Source: Astrobacterium formosum
GTDB taxonomy: Bacteria; Pseudomonadota; Alphaproteobacteria; Rhizobiales; Xanthobacteraceae
Assembly: GCA_030848545.1 (NCBI GenBank)
Contig: JAVDCA010000003.1
Location: 62,001-126,000, forward strand
DNA length: 64,000 nucleotides
Direction: 5' to 3'
Every line of letters starts with the position of its first letter. Position 1 is the first letter of the stretch. Shown here piece by piece: positions 20,762 through 30,280 of the stretch. The notes below the pieces were generated by a model. The model worked only from the letters and a program-made list of their open reading frames with translations, had not been told where the DNA came from and did not search any database. A program made the translations under genes and the position numbers.

Positions 20762-21735
20762 CAGAGCCTCACGTACCAAGTTCCAAGCACGAACCCGGGC
20801 ATGTTGTTGTGGGCGGAATTACTCCCGCCCAACGCGGTTGTGCCGGACATCGCGGGAAGCGTAGCGGGGACGATGACGCCCGTGCTGGGCGCGCCGGTGG
20901 CGAGCCGGGCGGTGAGATCGCCCCCAGATGCGGCGCTGGCGAATCCGGGCTGGGCAGCATGATCATGCAGCCCTTGCCCTGCGGGAATGGTGGTCGCCAG
21001 CGTCGCGCTGGGTAGATGCGCTTGGGTCAGAACCACCGCCGGCTCGCCGCCGCTGCCGCCGGGCGTGACCGGGCCGGTGCCGACCGTAAACAGCGCGCCG
21101 GTGGACCGGTTCGCCGCCAGATTGCCCATGTCGTCCAGCCCGAACGGCGCCCGGAAACGACAGTCTGGAATTGTGATCTGCTTGTTGGCGGCCCAGTCCG
21201 CGGCGGCGTTGGCGCCACGCCCACCGATCACAGGACAGATGATGTCATCGAACTCGTATAGGTACGTGAACTGAGCTTGGCAGTCGGCGTTGGCCCGCTC
21301 GGTCGCGCCGCTGAGCGCCGCGCCGATCGTCCGGCCGTTGGCCCGGGTCCATCCGGAGATCGAGCCGGCGCCCATCCTGAATTTCCAGTCGCCGGTTCCG
21401 GCAACCGAATTCGGGTCCGTCGTGTCGACGCCGCCGCCACCACCAGACGCGCCGATGACCAACGCGTTCATTTCGTCGAACTGGACTACGCCGGCCGCAT
21501 TGGTCAGACGGACGTGCACGCTGCCATCGGCCAGATAGAACATCGGGATGCGCCCCGCCCCGTCCAACGTGATCGGGTTCGGGTGCACGTCGGCGAGAAC
21601 GGCGTCCCTGAATGAGTCTTGCGGCGTCGCCACCGTATTGGCCTGGAAAAAGTACAGTTTTCCGCCCTTGAGCTGCTTGCCCGTGTCCTTGTCGAATTGC
21701 ATCGACAGGGGGAGGAATGGCAGAGTGCCGGCCAT
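20761..21735 (-). CDS. Tail fibre / tail-collar-like protein
   Basis: 324 aa. The N-terminus LSMQFDKDTGKQLKGGKLYF followed by ANTVATPQDSF is typical of podoviral tail fibre N-terminal domains. The central region has RANGRTIGAALSGATERA and IPDCRFRAPFGLDDMG, matching phage tail-collar (microcystin-dependent-protein-like) domains, ending in LGTWYVRL. It probably joins the fibre to the tail hub. 85 bases separate it from the upstream ejection-protein gene. Confidence 0.82.
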   Translation of the reverse strand: MAGTLPFLPLSMQFDKDTGKQLKGGKLYFFQANTVATPQDSFRDAVLADVHPNPITLDGAGRIPMFYLADGSVHVRLTNAAGVVQFDEMNALVIGASGGGGGVDTTDPNSVAGTGDWKFRMGAGSISGWTRANGRTIGAALSGATERANADCQAQFTYLYEFDDIICPVIGGRGANAAADWAANKQITIPDCRFRAPFGLDDMGNLAANRSTGALFTVGTGPVTPGGSGGEPAVVLTQAHLPSATLATTIPAGQGLHDHAAQPGFASAASGGDLTARLATGAPSTGVIVPATLPAMSGTTALGGSNSAHNNMPGFVLGTWYVRL

Positions 21736-21820
21736 GCGAACACCTCTCGGCCCGGTCGGGCCGTTCTTCGCCTATTGTCTGGCGGTGTGGATGCTGTCGG
21801 GAGCGCCGGAGTGGTCGGTG

Positions 21821-24391
21821 CTACTGCTCGGTGTCGGCGCGGCTTGCCGCGGTCGATGGCAGCGCCTTGACCCCTTCCTGCGCAAGCAGTCGCGGCAGGA
21901 GGCTGTCGGCCCGTCTGATCGTATCGAGCAGCCTCGGGTTGCGCGCAGCCATATCGAGGAGGTCGCGGAGTGCCTTCGGGTCCTTCGAGGTCAGTAACTC
22001 GCCGACACGCTGAGCCACCTTCTCGTTTATGGCGCGACGTCCGGACTTCGTCAGCGCGCCGACGATCATCATGGTGCCGATATTCGACGGTCCGAAATCA
22101 CCCTCCTGCAGGTTGATCCCGAGCCCGGTGCCGGCTAGTCCAGCATCGACGTAGCGTTGCACCGTCTTGCTGTTGCCGGCGACCGCATCCTTGGTCGCCT
22201 GCATCATCCCTTCAAGCCGCGCGAACGCTTCCAGGCGCCTGGCGCCGTCGGGTCCGAGCGCGATTTCGACCCGCTCGCGAGCGGCCGGAGAGTTGAGGAC
22301 CCGGTTCATCACGTTGGTTCGATCCGGGACTTCACGCACCATCTTGATGAATTCCGACGCGAAGCTGCTGGCGAAGAGGTCGCGGTCGGCCGGAACCATC
22401 TTGGCCAGGGCGTCACGGGCCTCGCTGTTCTTGAGGCGCGCGGTCAGGAACTTCTGTCCGGCCTCGATGGCATCCTGGGCGCCGAAGAACCCGGCCGCTC
22501 CCTCACGCGCCACCTTGTATTCCGGCACGATCTTGTCGAGTTCTGTTTTCAGAAGTCGGGCGAGGTCATTGTATAGACCGGCTTGCTGGCTGCCGATCGG
22601 CGCGGCGCGCGCCTTGTCCTGCAGGTCGCGCGCGGCGTAGTCCCAAAGCTGGATGTTGGGATACGCCTTCATCCCGCCTTGTCCTGTCTTGATCAAGCCG
22701 CCATTCTCAACGCGGAACGGCGGGTTCATCGCCCCGAAGCCATCGCGCACCGCATAGTTCTTCCACTTCGAAATCGCGCCGCTCAGGGCCCGCTGCACGT
22801 AGGGTGCTGCGGTCAGCCGCTCCAGCTCCGGCGTCCAAATCTCGCGGTCGCCAGCCTCGTAGGCGCGCATATAAGCCGGCTTGTTCTGTGCCCTGGCCAG
22901 GTCCTGCAACGCCGCGCGCGCCGCGACCGAGTCGAATGCGCCGATATCCAATGACTTGACAGTATCGATCAGTCGATCTTTTTGCGTCCCTGCCCGCTCA
23001 TTGAACACATCGGCGAATGCCTTGTTCGCGGCCGGCGACTTGATCGACGACGCGTCGGCCAGCCGTCTCGTCGCCGGCCCGCCCATGTCGGCCAAAACCA
23101 CAGGCACGCCGCCGGCCTGTGCCTGTTCGACGGCATTGACAGCGTCGTCCACCACGTTGAGGGATGTCGGGTGGTCGATCTTCAGACTGCGCTCGATGTC
23201 GCGAGCCGCGATCACGTCGCGCCCCTTTGACGTGACGCCGCCGAGCAGTTTTTGAGCGCCTTGCCCAGCCAACTCGATCAATGGCGCAGCGACGGCCCCA
23301 ACGCCGGCCCCGAGGCCAGCACCGGTCACCGTCTGCCTGACCGTATCCTCGGCACCCTCGCCAGCACCAGTCCCCGCCGAGGCGCCATACGCGGCGCCGG
23401 TGACCGCGGCATTGACTGTCCTCGCGCCGAGACCCGCACCTCGAGCGACAGTCGCGGCCGGCATGACCGGGATGGTGGCCAGGGCGCCACCGACCTCGCC
23501 GGCCAGATAGGCGCCGGGTTGGTCGCGCTGCGCCCGTTTCTGCAGGGAGCGCACCGCGTCGCGGCCCTCCTGGTAGGCTCGGGTCGCCGGGCCGGGATCG
23601 CCGAGCACACCTTCGTAGGCCAAGCGGGCCAGACCGACCGGGGCGCGGAGCCCGCCGAGCCATCCGGGCAGGCCGGACGCATTCGATGCGCCGACGATCT
23701 CGTCCTGGAAGTTGGCAGAGGCGCCAGCCGCCGCGCCGAGCGCTGCCGCCGGAGCCGCCGCCATGGGCTTCGGCTTCAGCGCGCCCGCGGTCAGGTCGGA
23801 CAGTTCTTTGTTGGCGGCGGCCTCCTTCGGCGCGCTGCCGTCCGGATCGAATTCAGAGAACAGACCGGAGGCCGGTCGCGGAACATCTTCTGTCGACACT
23901 GTCACTGGAGCGGGACTTACGGCAGGTGCCGAACTTCTCTTCCCGTTCTCGAATTCAGCAATGCGTTGCGCCACGGCGCTGCGAACCTTTGGATCGCGGA
24001 GGTCGATCACGTCATCCGGCGACACGCCGAGACCTTCGGCCACGTAAGCGCTGTAGGCCGGGACCGGATTGCCGTCGTCGGCCGGAGCCCAGCGCGAGAC
24101 CACGCCGGCCGGCGTGTTGATGCCGCGTCCCGCGTAGCTGTCCAGCAGGCGTTGAATGGCGAATTCACCCGCCTCCGGCGCGGCGAAGCGCGCGAACCGG
24201 CCATCCGATCCGGCATAACCGGGCAGGGAGCGGGCGAACGGCCCATCCTCGATGTTGCCCGGATTGTTGTTGCGGATACCCCGAGGCTGCGCCGCTTGGG
24301 ATCGCAACGGCGTCACCGTGATGCGGGTCCGGCCCGTCTCCGGGTTGACGCCGTCGGCCCCGCCAGGATCGAATTCGTCAAAAAGGCCCAT
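21821..24391 (-). CDS. Internal virion / ejection protein with N-terminal lysozyme-like domain
   Basis: 856 aa. Residues ~35-150 contain RGIRNNNPGNIEDGPFARS and FAIQRLLDSYAGRGI, matching the muralytic domain of phage structural protein P5-type lysozymes. The following region is Ala/Gly-rich with small hydrophobic stretches, then a long helical part to the C-terminus. Position (third after the gp10-like hub) and size match the largest P22 ejection protein (gp16 class), which helps DNA cross the envelope. The ATG at 24391, four bases after the upstream stop, was preferred over an overlapping one at 24421. Confidence 0.8.
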   Translation of the reverse strand: MGLFDEFDPGGADGVNPETGRTRITVTPLRSQAAQPRGIRNNNPGNIEDGPFARSLPGYAGSDGRFARFAAPEAGEFAIQRLLDSYAGRGINTPAGVVSRWAPADDGNPVPAYSAYVAEGLGVSPDDVIDLRDPKVRSAVAQRIAEFENGKRSSAPAVSPAPVTVSTEDVPRPASGLFSEFDPDGSAPKEAAANKELSDLTAGALKPKPMAAAPAAALGAAAGASANFQDEIVGASNASGLPGWLGGLRAPVGLARLAYEGVLGDPGPATRAYQEGRDAVRSLQKRAQRDQPGAYLAGEVGGALATIPVMPAATVARGAGLGARTVNAAVTGAAYGASAGTGAGEGAEDTVRQTVTGAGLGAGVGAVAAPLIELAGQGAQKLLGGVTSKGRDVIAARDIERSLKIDHPTSLNVVDDAVNAVEQAQAGGVPVVLADMGGPATRRLADASSIKSPAANKAFADVFNERAGTQKDRLIDTVKSLDIGAFDSVAARAALQDLARAQNKPAYMRAYEAGDREIWTPELERLTAAPYVQRALSGAISKWKNYAVRDGFGAMNPPFRVENGGLIKTGQGGMKAYPNIQLWDYAARDLQDKARAAPIGSQQAGLYNDLARLLKTELDKIVPEYKVAREGAAGFFGAQDAIEAGQKFLTARLKNSEARDALAKMVPADRDLFASSFASEFIKMVREVPDRTNVMNRVLNSPAARERVEIALGPDGARRLEAFARLEGMMQATKDAVAGNSKTVQRYVDAGLAGTGLGINLQEGDFGPSNIGTMMIVGALTKSGRRAINEKVAQRVGELLTSKDPKALRDLLDMAARNPRLLDTIRRADSLLPRLLAQEGVKALPSTAASRADTEQ

Positions 24392-24395
24392 CTCG

Positions 24396-25487
24396 TCAGA
24401 TCCCCGAAAGGCCCATTTCACGAGCCTTATTGATGACGCCCTTGATCCGCTGTTGCTTTTCGACTTCCGGGATGCCGCTCGCCTGGATTTTCGCGATCAT
24501 GTCGCGAGCTTCCGACGCCGCGGCGCCCACCTGATCCTTCGTCTTGAGTTGCGGGACGGGCGCGGCGCCGCGATCTCCCTGCATCCCGGCTCCGGTCGGG
24601 ACCATCTCGCCATTCGGCCCGAACGCGTAGGGCGGCTTGTAGCTCTGGCCGCCGCCACCGGCGATACCGGCGATCGTGGCCTGCCGGTTGCGTTGCTTCT
24701 GCGCCAGCACTTCCGGGGTGTCGCCGGGCCTCGGCAGGTACTGCTTGTAGGCGTTGTCGAATTCACTCTGGCTGATCGCGGCTCCAGACTCCCGGCGCAA
24801 CGTCGCATTGATGAAGTCGCGCGCCGCCTGATCGTACTTCTGGTACCCCTCGCTGACGAACTTGTTTGATACGTCTCCCGGCAGCCAGCGATCGGCGAGA
24901 CGATCCGTCATCGACTGCGATGCCGTGGCGAGCTTTTCGTCGCGCAGCACCTGTTCGGACTGAAACATCCGGTTGGCGTAGCCGGCATCCTTTGACTGGT
25001 TTTCGTTCATCTTGCCGTAGGCGTAGGGGTTGCTGCCCCCAGACGACCCTTGAGGGGTCACGACGCTCACGCCGCCGCCGTAGGGCTTGATTTCGATGAT
25101 CTCGTCGTTGGCGCCCTTCATGTACTGCGGCTTTTCCGTCGCGGCCTTCTCCTGTAGCCGATAGCTCCGATCGGAGTTGCCCTGGGCGCGCCGCGCCTCG
25201 TCTTGGCGGAACGCGAAATCGCGCTCGTCACGGCGGGCGGCGAGGTCGCGCGCGGCCTGCCCGCTGGCGAGCGTGGCGAGCGACGTGAAGCCCTCGCGGT
25301 CGCCGGCCCGGAGCAGGTTGACGCCGGTGGCGTTCAGGTCGGGCTTTCCGTCCGGACCCATCACCACGGCCTGCCGGCGCGCCTCCATGACGTCCTCGTC
25401 GCGCCGCGCCTTCTGCCCGGCCATGTACCCGTCGAACGGGTCAGCAAAGCGCGAGAAGTCGATGAGCGGAGGACGAAGATCGGCCAT
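24396..25487 (-). CDS. Putative phage DNA-ejection (internal virion) protein
   Basis: 363 aa, mostly helical and charged, with Arg/Glu-rich stretches (RRDERDFAFRQDEARRAQG) and a central Gly-rich segment. Placement between the 224-aa and 856-aa internal proteins corresponds to P22 gp20-like ejection proteins. The start MADLRPPL is one base beyond the upstream stop codon; the longer frame upstream is noise. No catalytic motif seen, so the call rests on position and composition. Confidence 0.72.
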   Translation of the reverse strand: MADLRPPLIDFSRFADPFDGYMAGQKARRDEDVMEARRQAVVMGPDGKPDLNATGVNLLRAGDREGFTSLATLASGQAARDLAARRDERDFAFRQDEARRAQGNSDRSYRLQEKAATEKPQYMKGANDEIIEIKPYGGGVSVVTPQGSSGGSNPYAYGKMNENQSKDAGYANRMFQSEQVLRDEKLATASQSMTDRLADRWLPGDVSNKFVSEGYQKYDQAARDFINATLRRESGAAISQSEFDNAYKQYLPRPGDTPEVLAQKQRNRQATIAGIAGGGGQSYKPPYAFGPNGEMVPTGAGMQGDRGAAPVPQLKTKDQVGAAASEARDMIAKIQASGIPEVEKQQRIKGVINKAREMGLSGI

Positions 25488-25488
25488 T

Positions 25489-26163
25489 TCACTTCCCCTT
25501 GCCGGTGGAGTAGCCAAGAACCTTGGCGCCGATGTCGAGACCCTTGAAGATCGCGCCCCACGCGTTGGCCGAAGCGTTGTAGTCGGCCATGGCGCCTTCG
25601 GCCTCGGCGTTGCCCACGCCAGTCCCGCGCTGCCAGTCGTAGCTGGCTTGGTCGCGCCCGGCCTGATACTCGGTGCCGGCCGCCGTAGTGTTGACCGAGC
25701 CAATGCCGGAAGCGCCCTGGCCGGCGAGCGTGAAATACGGAGAATAGCCGTTCAGGTACTGCTGCCATGTCTGGTTGGCGAGGTCAGAGCCGTATTTCTG
25801 CTCGGCCGCGATGGTGCCACCCGAACTCAGCGTGCCGCGCGCCGCGGCGCCGCGATCGACCGCCGACAGGCCACTATCGAGCATCGACGTATACCCGGGG
25901 TTGGATTTAAACGCAGCGACCGCCCGGGCGCTGCCCTCGGCACCGTTGAGCCCCATGGCGTCGCTGTACGAGTTCACGCCCGTCATGCCGGTACTGTAGA
26001 GCGAGGTGAACGGGACGAGCGCGGCGTCATAGCGCTGGTCAGCGCTGGTCTTGCCGGCCTTGAGCGAGCTGGTCGCGTCGGTGTAGCCACGCTCGATGCC
26101 CTGCGCCTTGAGCCGGGCCGCCTCTTCGGCGTCGTCGCCGGAAAAGATACTGAAAAGCCCCAT
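25489..26163 (-). CDS. Putative phage DNA-transfer (internal virion) protein
   Basis: 224 aa, N-terminus MGLFSIFSGDDAEEAARLKA, then Gly/Ser/Ala-rich helical sequence ending in GLDIGAKVLGYSTGKGK. The order relative to the gp10-like hub and the size resemble P22 gp7-type DNA-transfer proteins. No enzymatic motif. An ATTTAAAC variant of the prophage palindrome lies inside (25905-25912). Confidence 0.7.
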   Translation of the reverse strand: MGLFSIFSGDDAEEAARLKAQGIERGYTDATSSLKAGKTSADQRYDAALVPFTSLYSTGMTGVNSYSDAMGLNGAEGSARAVAAFKSNPGYTSMLDSGLSAVDRGAAARGTLSSGGTIAAEQKYGSDLANQTWQQYLNGYSPYFTLAGQGASGIGSVNTTAAGTEYQAGRDQASYDWQRGTGVGNAEAEGAMADYNASANAWGAIFKGLDIGAKVLGYSTGKGK

Positions 26164-26164
26164 G

Positions 26165-26314
26165 TCACGGCACCTCTTTGCGCAGTTGGCGGATGATCCG
26201 GTCCATGAAGGCCAGGTATTTGTACAACTCTGGCGTCGCCATCCCGGTCTTGAGGTCGACGACGGGCTTATCCATGTCCGGCAGAGGCGGCGGAACTGGT
26301 GTCGATGTGGGCAT
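26165..26314 (-). CDS. Small virion-cluster protein, 49 aa
   Basis: 49 aa, proline-rich N-terminus (STPVPPPLPDMDKP) and a helical, basic C-terminus (MDRIIRQLRKEVP). The start overlaps the stop of the gp10-like gene as TAATG and the next gene follows within two bases, so it is embedded in the operon and almost certainly translated. Unrecognised; possibly a minor neck or tail-needle adaptor. Confidence 0.65.
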   Translation of the reverse strand: MPTSTPVPPPLPDMDKPVVDLKTGMATPELYKYLAFMDRIIRQLRKEVP

Positions 26315-27723
26315 TACGCCCTCCTTGGCTCGGCGCTCATGTCGCCGCCGTAGACCTCGACGTCGACGGCATCGCTGACCTGCAGCCGCCACCGGCGGCC
26401 CTGTGTCTTGGTCGATCCGCACTTCACGAGCTTGACCGGTCCGGCGGTCACGGCCTGCCGTCCGAGCTTGCGGTAACGAGGCGTCGACCACGTGCGGCCG
26501 TCGTCGGTGTGGCTGATCGCGATGGTCGGATCTGTCTGCATCGGGTCAGCTCCGGTCGCGACGCCGACGCCCTGCCTGACGTCGAACACGGCCTCGGCCA
26601 CTGCGGCCCTGCTCGGAAACGTCGCGACCTGCCCGCTCTCCAGGGTCATCAGGAGCGGCCCCCCGATCTCGTCGCGCGCGAATTCGGAAATTTCCATCAG
26701 ATTTCCTGAGCCGATGTCGCCACACAGCCACTTGTTGAAGGCGAACACCGACCCCGTCGCTCGCCACGTCGGCGCGAGATGACTTTCGCGCTCGTGCCAT
26801 TCGAGCGAGGTCATATCCAGCACCCACGTCCATGACGTGGTGCGCAGCACGATTGATGGGCGCTGCGCCACGACATATGGGAACATCTTGATGCTGTTCG
26901 GGTCGCCGCCGGCTTCGATGAATGCCGCAATGGCGGCTTCCACGTCTGGCGACGATATAGGGGTCGGCGTGTAGCCGTTCAGCGCGTAGACGATCTTGTC
27001 GTCGCCGACGAACACGATGCCCTTGCCGATCCCGTCCTCGAAACCGGAGATCGCGTAACGTCCGATGATGCCCTTCGGGATCACGCCGAGCCGTCGGAAC
27101 GGGAAGGCCGGCGCTGTCTCGGCCGTGTTGTGCCACACCTCGATCGATCCGGTCCCGGCCAGATACAGGTCGGAGAACGCGATGGCGCGGAGCAGGCCAT
27201 CGGGCCTCCCCTCCGCGGAAATGTAGGTGGAGGCGTTGATCGCAGTCGAGTTGAGGTCGGAGGCAAAACACCGGCCATCGCCGGTGGTAAAAAAGAAATA
27301 TCCATCCATGAACGTAACGCTGTTCGCGGCCGGCAGGTCCGCGTCGGGGTAGCTGGACACGCTGGACGACGTCACGACGAAGGCGCCGTTGCCTGGGTCG
27401 ACCACGACGATGTCGGGCGTCGGCAGCTTGTTGTTTCGAGCCCAGAACACGCCATCCGTTCCACTCAGCGTCCCCACGCTGGTCGCGGCTCCGACACTGT
27501 CGAACCGGGTGATGTTGTTGGCGAACGCCGTGTAGAGCGTTGATCCAACCAAGATCGAGCCGCGATGGCCCGATCGGGCCGTGGTGGCGAAGGCCCGCAG
27601 ACCGGGTGCCCGCCGCCACACATCGACGCTACGCGATGACGCGGGCAACAGGTCATGGCGGCAGTTGATCATCCTGCCGCCGCTGCCCGGCGCCGAGGTT
27701 TTGGGGAACGGGATCGAAACCAC
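26314..27723 (-). CDS. P22 gp10-like tail hub / packaged-DNA stabilization protein
   Basis: 469 aa, beta-propeller-like composition with many Gly, Asp, Thr and aromatic residues. The N-terminus reads NCRHDLLPASSRSVDVWRRAPGLRAF, similar in type to gp10-family openings (a conserved early Asn-rich segment followed by a PGL/PGI motif). Position after the gp4-like gene matches P22. It would plug the packaged head and anchor the tail. Similarity is judged from memory of the family. Confidence 0.8.
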   Translation of the reverse strand: MVSIPFPKTSAPGSGGRMINCRHDLLPASSRSVDVWRRAPGLRAFATTARSGHRGSILVGSTLYTAFANNITRFDSVGAATSVGTLSGTDGVFWARNNKLPTPDIVVVDPGNGAFVVTSSSVSSYPDADLPAANSVTFMDGYFFFTTGDGRCFASDLNSTAINASTYISAEGRPDGLLRAIAFSDLYLAGTGSIEVWHNTAETAPAFPFRRLGVIPKGIIGRYAISGFEDGIGKGIVFVGDDKIVYALNGYTPTPISSPDVEAAIAAFIEAGGDPNSIKMFPYVVAQRPSIVLRTTSWTWVLDMTSLEWHERESHLAPTWRATGSVFAFNKWLCGDIGSGNLMEISEFARDEIGGPLLMTLESGQVATFPSRAAVAEAVFDVRQGVGVATGADPMQTDPTIAISHTDDGRTWSTPRYRKLGRQAVTAGPVKLVKCGSTKTQGRRWRLQVSDAVDVEVYGGDMSAEPRRA

Positions 27724-27724
27724 G

Positions 27725-28072
27725 TCACATCCTCAACATGCGATCGGTGCCGAGCGTTCGGCGAGGCGCCGTTCGACGGGCCGCGCCGCGCAACCGCTCC
27801 TCGGCCACTTCCATTTCGAGGGTGGGAGGAGCTGCCCGGCCGGACCCGGTCCCGATCCGCATCACCATGACGGCGGCGAGAGGCTCGAAAATCTCGTCCG
27901 GAATTCGGGTAAGGTCGGGGATGAACAGCTTATCTCTCACCCGCAGCTCGGCGGCGAGCGTGTCGCATCGCGACGAAAGGTCGGCCTCTTCCTCGGCCGG
28001 CAAGGCATCGCCGAACCCGATCACGTTGAGATCGAGCGCGACGCGCAGGACGAGGTCGCTCTTTTCTTTCAT
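27725..28072 (-). CDS. P22 gp4-like head-tail connector accessory factor
   Basis: 115 aa, mainly helical: VALDLNVIGFGDALPAEEEADL, a central helix, then IPDEIFEPLAAVMVMR and the C-terminal EVAEERLRGAARR. This pattern is that of tail accessory / head completion proteins located after the coat gene. The start MKEKSDLVLR is the only ATG giving a family-sized product; the 46 residues upstream are not coding-like. Shorter than P22 gp4 (166 aa). Confidence 0.75.
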   Translation of the reverse strand: MKEKSDLVLRVALDLNVIGFGDALPAEEEADLSSRCDTLAAELRVRDKLFIPDLTRIPDEIFEPLAAVMVMRIGTGSGRAAPPTLEMEVAEERLRGAARRTAPRRTLGTDRMLRM

Positions 28073-28121
28073 CGCTCGCCTCCGGAAGTGATGAGGCCGG
28101 GCCGCAGCCCGGCCTCTATGG

Positions 28122-29360
28122 TCACGCCGTACCGGATACGCGAGCGGCGAGATCGGGGAACACCGCCTTGACACCGCCGAGCACATCGAGGCGCCAGTTG
28201 CCCAGATCATTCACGCCGTCGTAATAGGCGATGATGCGCACGGCGAGACCGTTGCGGCTCTCGACATAACACTTCACGGCGCCTTCCGGCTTTTCCATCG
28301 GCACCATGGCGAGGGCGAATGCGTTTTTGTGGAACACCATGTTCTGCGGATAGATGGTGCTCGCCGTGCCGAGAACCGTGATGGCGGCGTTGTCGGCCGG
28401 CGCCGCACTCACGGTCTGGTACGCGCCCGACGTGATGATGGCAGGCGAGATGTTCGCAGTCAGGGCGCCGCCTGCGCTCGAATCGACATCGGCATTGACC
28501 ACGAACTGCTGCAGGTAGGGCAGGACCTGCTTGGACACCGGATTGACCGCATAGACACCGGCGATGTTGAACACGTCGCCACGCTTCAGCCGGTTCGCCG
28601 CGGCCGCGGTCCACCCATCGGTGATGAGGCTCTGGGCATTGGTGCCGTCGTACGTGACGTTCTGGTTCGCCCCGTTGACCAGCGGCGTGCCGCCGAGCGG
28701 ACCGACAGTATGACCCTGGACGCTCTGGGTCCCGTACATGTCGATGTTTCCGATGAGCGGCAGCTTGGCCTTTTGCAGCGCCGACTTGTTCACGTCGTTG
28801 ATGAACGACCCGGCCAAATTCGGGATCAGAGCCCAGTTGTCGGCGGGCGAAAGAATGCCGACGCGCTCGCTGGCCGGAACCGACATCTCGTCGAGGCGCT
28901 GCGGTGCCTTGCCGAGATCGGCGTAGCTGTCGATGAGCTGACCGGGGGTGCCGACCCAGTTCCAGGTCGACTTGTAGGCTTCCGCCGCGATTGACCGATC
29001 AACTTCGGTCGCCACCGTCAGCATGGCCGAATCCAGGTAACGCTTATTGAAGTCGGCCACCTTCAAGGTCAGATCGTCGGACGAGAACTGCAGGTCCACG
29101 CCGCCCACGATGTTGAGCGTCATATCCATCGTCTTTTCGGTGGAGTCCTGCGGGGACGCGGTGCGACCAGATCGCCACGTGTACTTGGCCGGCTTGTTGA
29201 TCTTGATAGTCGCGCCGGGCTTGTAGCCGTTGCTTTTCTTGGAAAATTCATCCTCGTAGCCGCGGTAAACGAGTTTGCCGAGCACAAGGTTGTTTTCGAG
29301 AAGCATCAGAGCTTCCCGGGCCACGTTCTGATACGTGGAGATCGAATTGGTCGCGGGCAT
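28122..29360 (-). CDS. P22-type major capsid (coat) protein
   Basis: 412 aa. The N-terminus MPATNSISTYQNVAREALML and the following LVYRGYEDEFSKKSNGYKPG and INKPAKYTWRSG are typical of the P22 coat family, which has the HK97 fold plus an insertion domain. Length is close to P22 gp5 (430 aa). The start codon is preceded by AGAAAGG with the palindrome GTTTAAAC between it and the ATG. Scaffold and portal genes precede it in the canonical order. Confidence 0.92.
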   Translation of the reverse strand: MPATNSISTYQNVAREALMLLENNLVLGKLVYRGYEDEFSKKSNGYKPGATIKINKPAKYTWRSGRTASPQDSTEKTMDMTLNIVGGVDLQFSSDDLTLKVADFNKRYLDSAMLTVATEVDRSIAAEAYKSTWNWVGTPGQLIDSYADLGKAPQRLDEMSVPASERVGILSPADNWALIPNLAGSFINDVNKSALQKAKLPLIGNIDMYGTQSVQGHTVGPLGGTPLVNGANQNVTYDGTNAQSLITDGWTAAAANRLKRGDVFNIAGVYAVNPVSKQVLPYLQQFVVNADVDSSAGGALTANISPAIITSGAYQTVSAAPADNAAITVLGTASTIYPQNMVFHKNAFALAMVPMEKPEGAVKCYVESRNGLAVRIIAYYDGVNDLGNWRLDVLGGVKAVFPDLAARVSGTA

Positions 29361-29361
29361 C

Positions 29362-29369
29362 GTTTAAAC
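29362..29369. repeat. GTTTAAAC palindrome 1 (coat gene start)
   Basis: Perfect 8-bp palindrome lying one base before the coat start codon, between AGAAAGG and the ATG. Confidence 0.75.
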
Positions 29370-29389
29370 CTTTCTGGGGTTAGCGGCCG

Positions 29390-30250
29390 TCAATTGCCGC
29401 CGCCGCCCTGACGCCAGGCGTAGTATTCCTCGCTGGTCATCTTGGCGGGGTCCTTGGCGCTGCCACCGGCTCCACCCTTCGGGGCGGGTGCCGACGGCTT
29501 GGCCTCGGTCTTGGTCTTGGGCTTGGGTCCGCGGATGCGCGCCTCCAGATTGCCGATCTTGCGAGCGGCGCCGGCCGGCGTCATGCGGTTGAGGTCGTCC
29601 ACTACATCGGGATTTTTCGCGAGGAAGTAGGACAGGAGCGGCCCTTTCGGGCTCTCCAGGATGGCATCGCGCACATCGTTGCGGATCTGCAGGTTGCCGG
29701 CGGCGCGCATCACCTGATCGAAATCTTTGATGCGCGGCTTGGCTTCCTCCAACCGGGCATTGTAGGCCCGGACCCGTTGCCGATGTTCGACTTCTCGTTC
29801 GGCTGCGGCGTCGGCCTCCTCGGCCCGCCTGGCCTCGTCCCTGATCGCCTTCTTGGTCTCGTACGCGCGCATCGCGCGGTCGTAGGCCAGATAGTCGTTC
29901 GGGAAATCACTTTCCTTCGGCGCGACGAGGTCATCGTCTTTCGCGGACTGAGCGGGGCGACGTCGCGGAGCGCCGCGCGCCTCGTCCAACTCACGTTCCA
30001 GACGTGCGATCTTGTCCTTGTACCGCTTGGACCGCGACGGTTTGCGCGGCTTGTCGCCGGCCTCCCCTTCGCCTTCGTCTTCACCCTCGTCGTCCTCGTC
30101 GCCACCGACCTCGATCTCTTCCTCGTCGTCGGCCAGCGACACGTCCTCGGCCTCGGGCTGCCCTTCGGGCTGCGCCACGGTCTTGGTCTGATCCTCAACA
30201 GTAGTTTCGGGCGCGCCGCCAAGGGCTGCCTCGTTCTCGCCGTCCATCAC
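29390..30250 (-). CDS. Capsid scaffolding protein
   Basis: 286 aa, very acidic N-terminal third (DDEEEIEVGGDEDDEGEDEG), charged coiled-coil centre (ARLERELDEARG, AEEADAAAEREVEHRQ) and a basic C-terminal tail with TKTEAKPSAP. Composition, size (P22 gp8 is 303 aa) and location between portal and coat identify it as the internal scaffold. It would be lost from the mature virion. Confidence 0.85.
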   Translation of the reverse strand: MMDGENEAALGGAPETTVEDQTKTVAQPEGQPEAEDVSLADDEEEIEVGGDEDDEGEDEGEGEAGDKPRKPSRSKRYKDKIARLERELDEARGAPRRRPAQSAKDDDLVAPKESDFPNDYLAYDRAMRAYETKKAIRDEARRAEEADAAAEREVEHRQRVRAYNARLEEAKPRIKDFDQVMRAAGNLQIRNDVRDAILESPKGPLLSYFLAKNPDVVDDLNRMTPAGAARKIGNLEARIRGPKPKTKTEAKPSAPAPKGGAGGSAKDPAKMTSEEYYAWRQGGGGN

Positions 30251-30280
30251 ATCCTCGTGGAGTTTGGCCCTTTGGGCCGA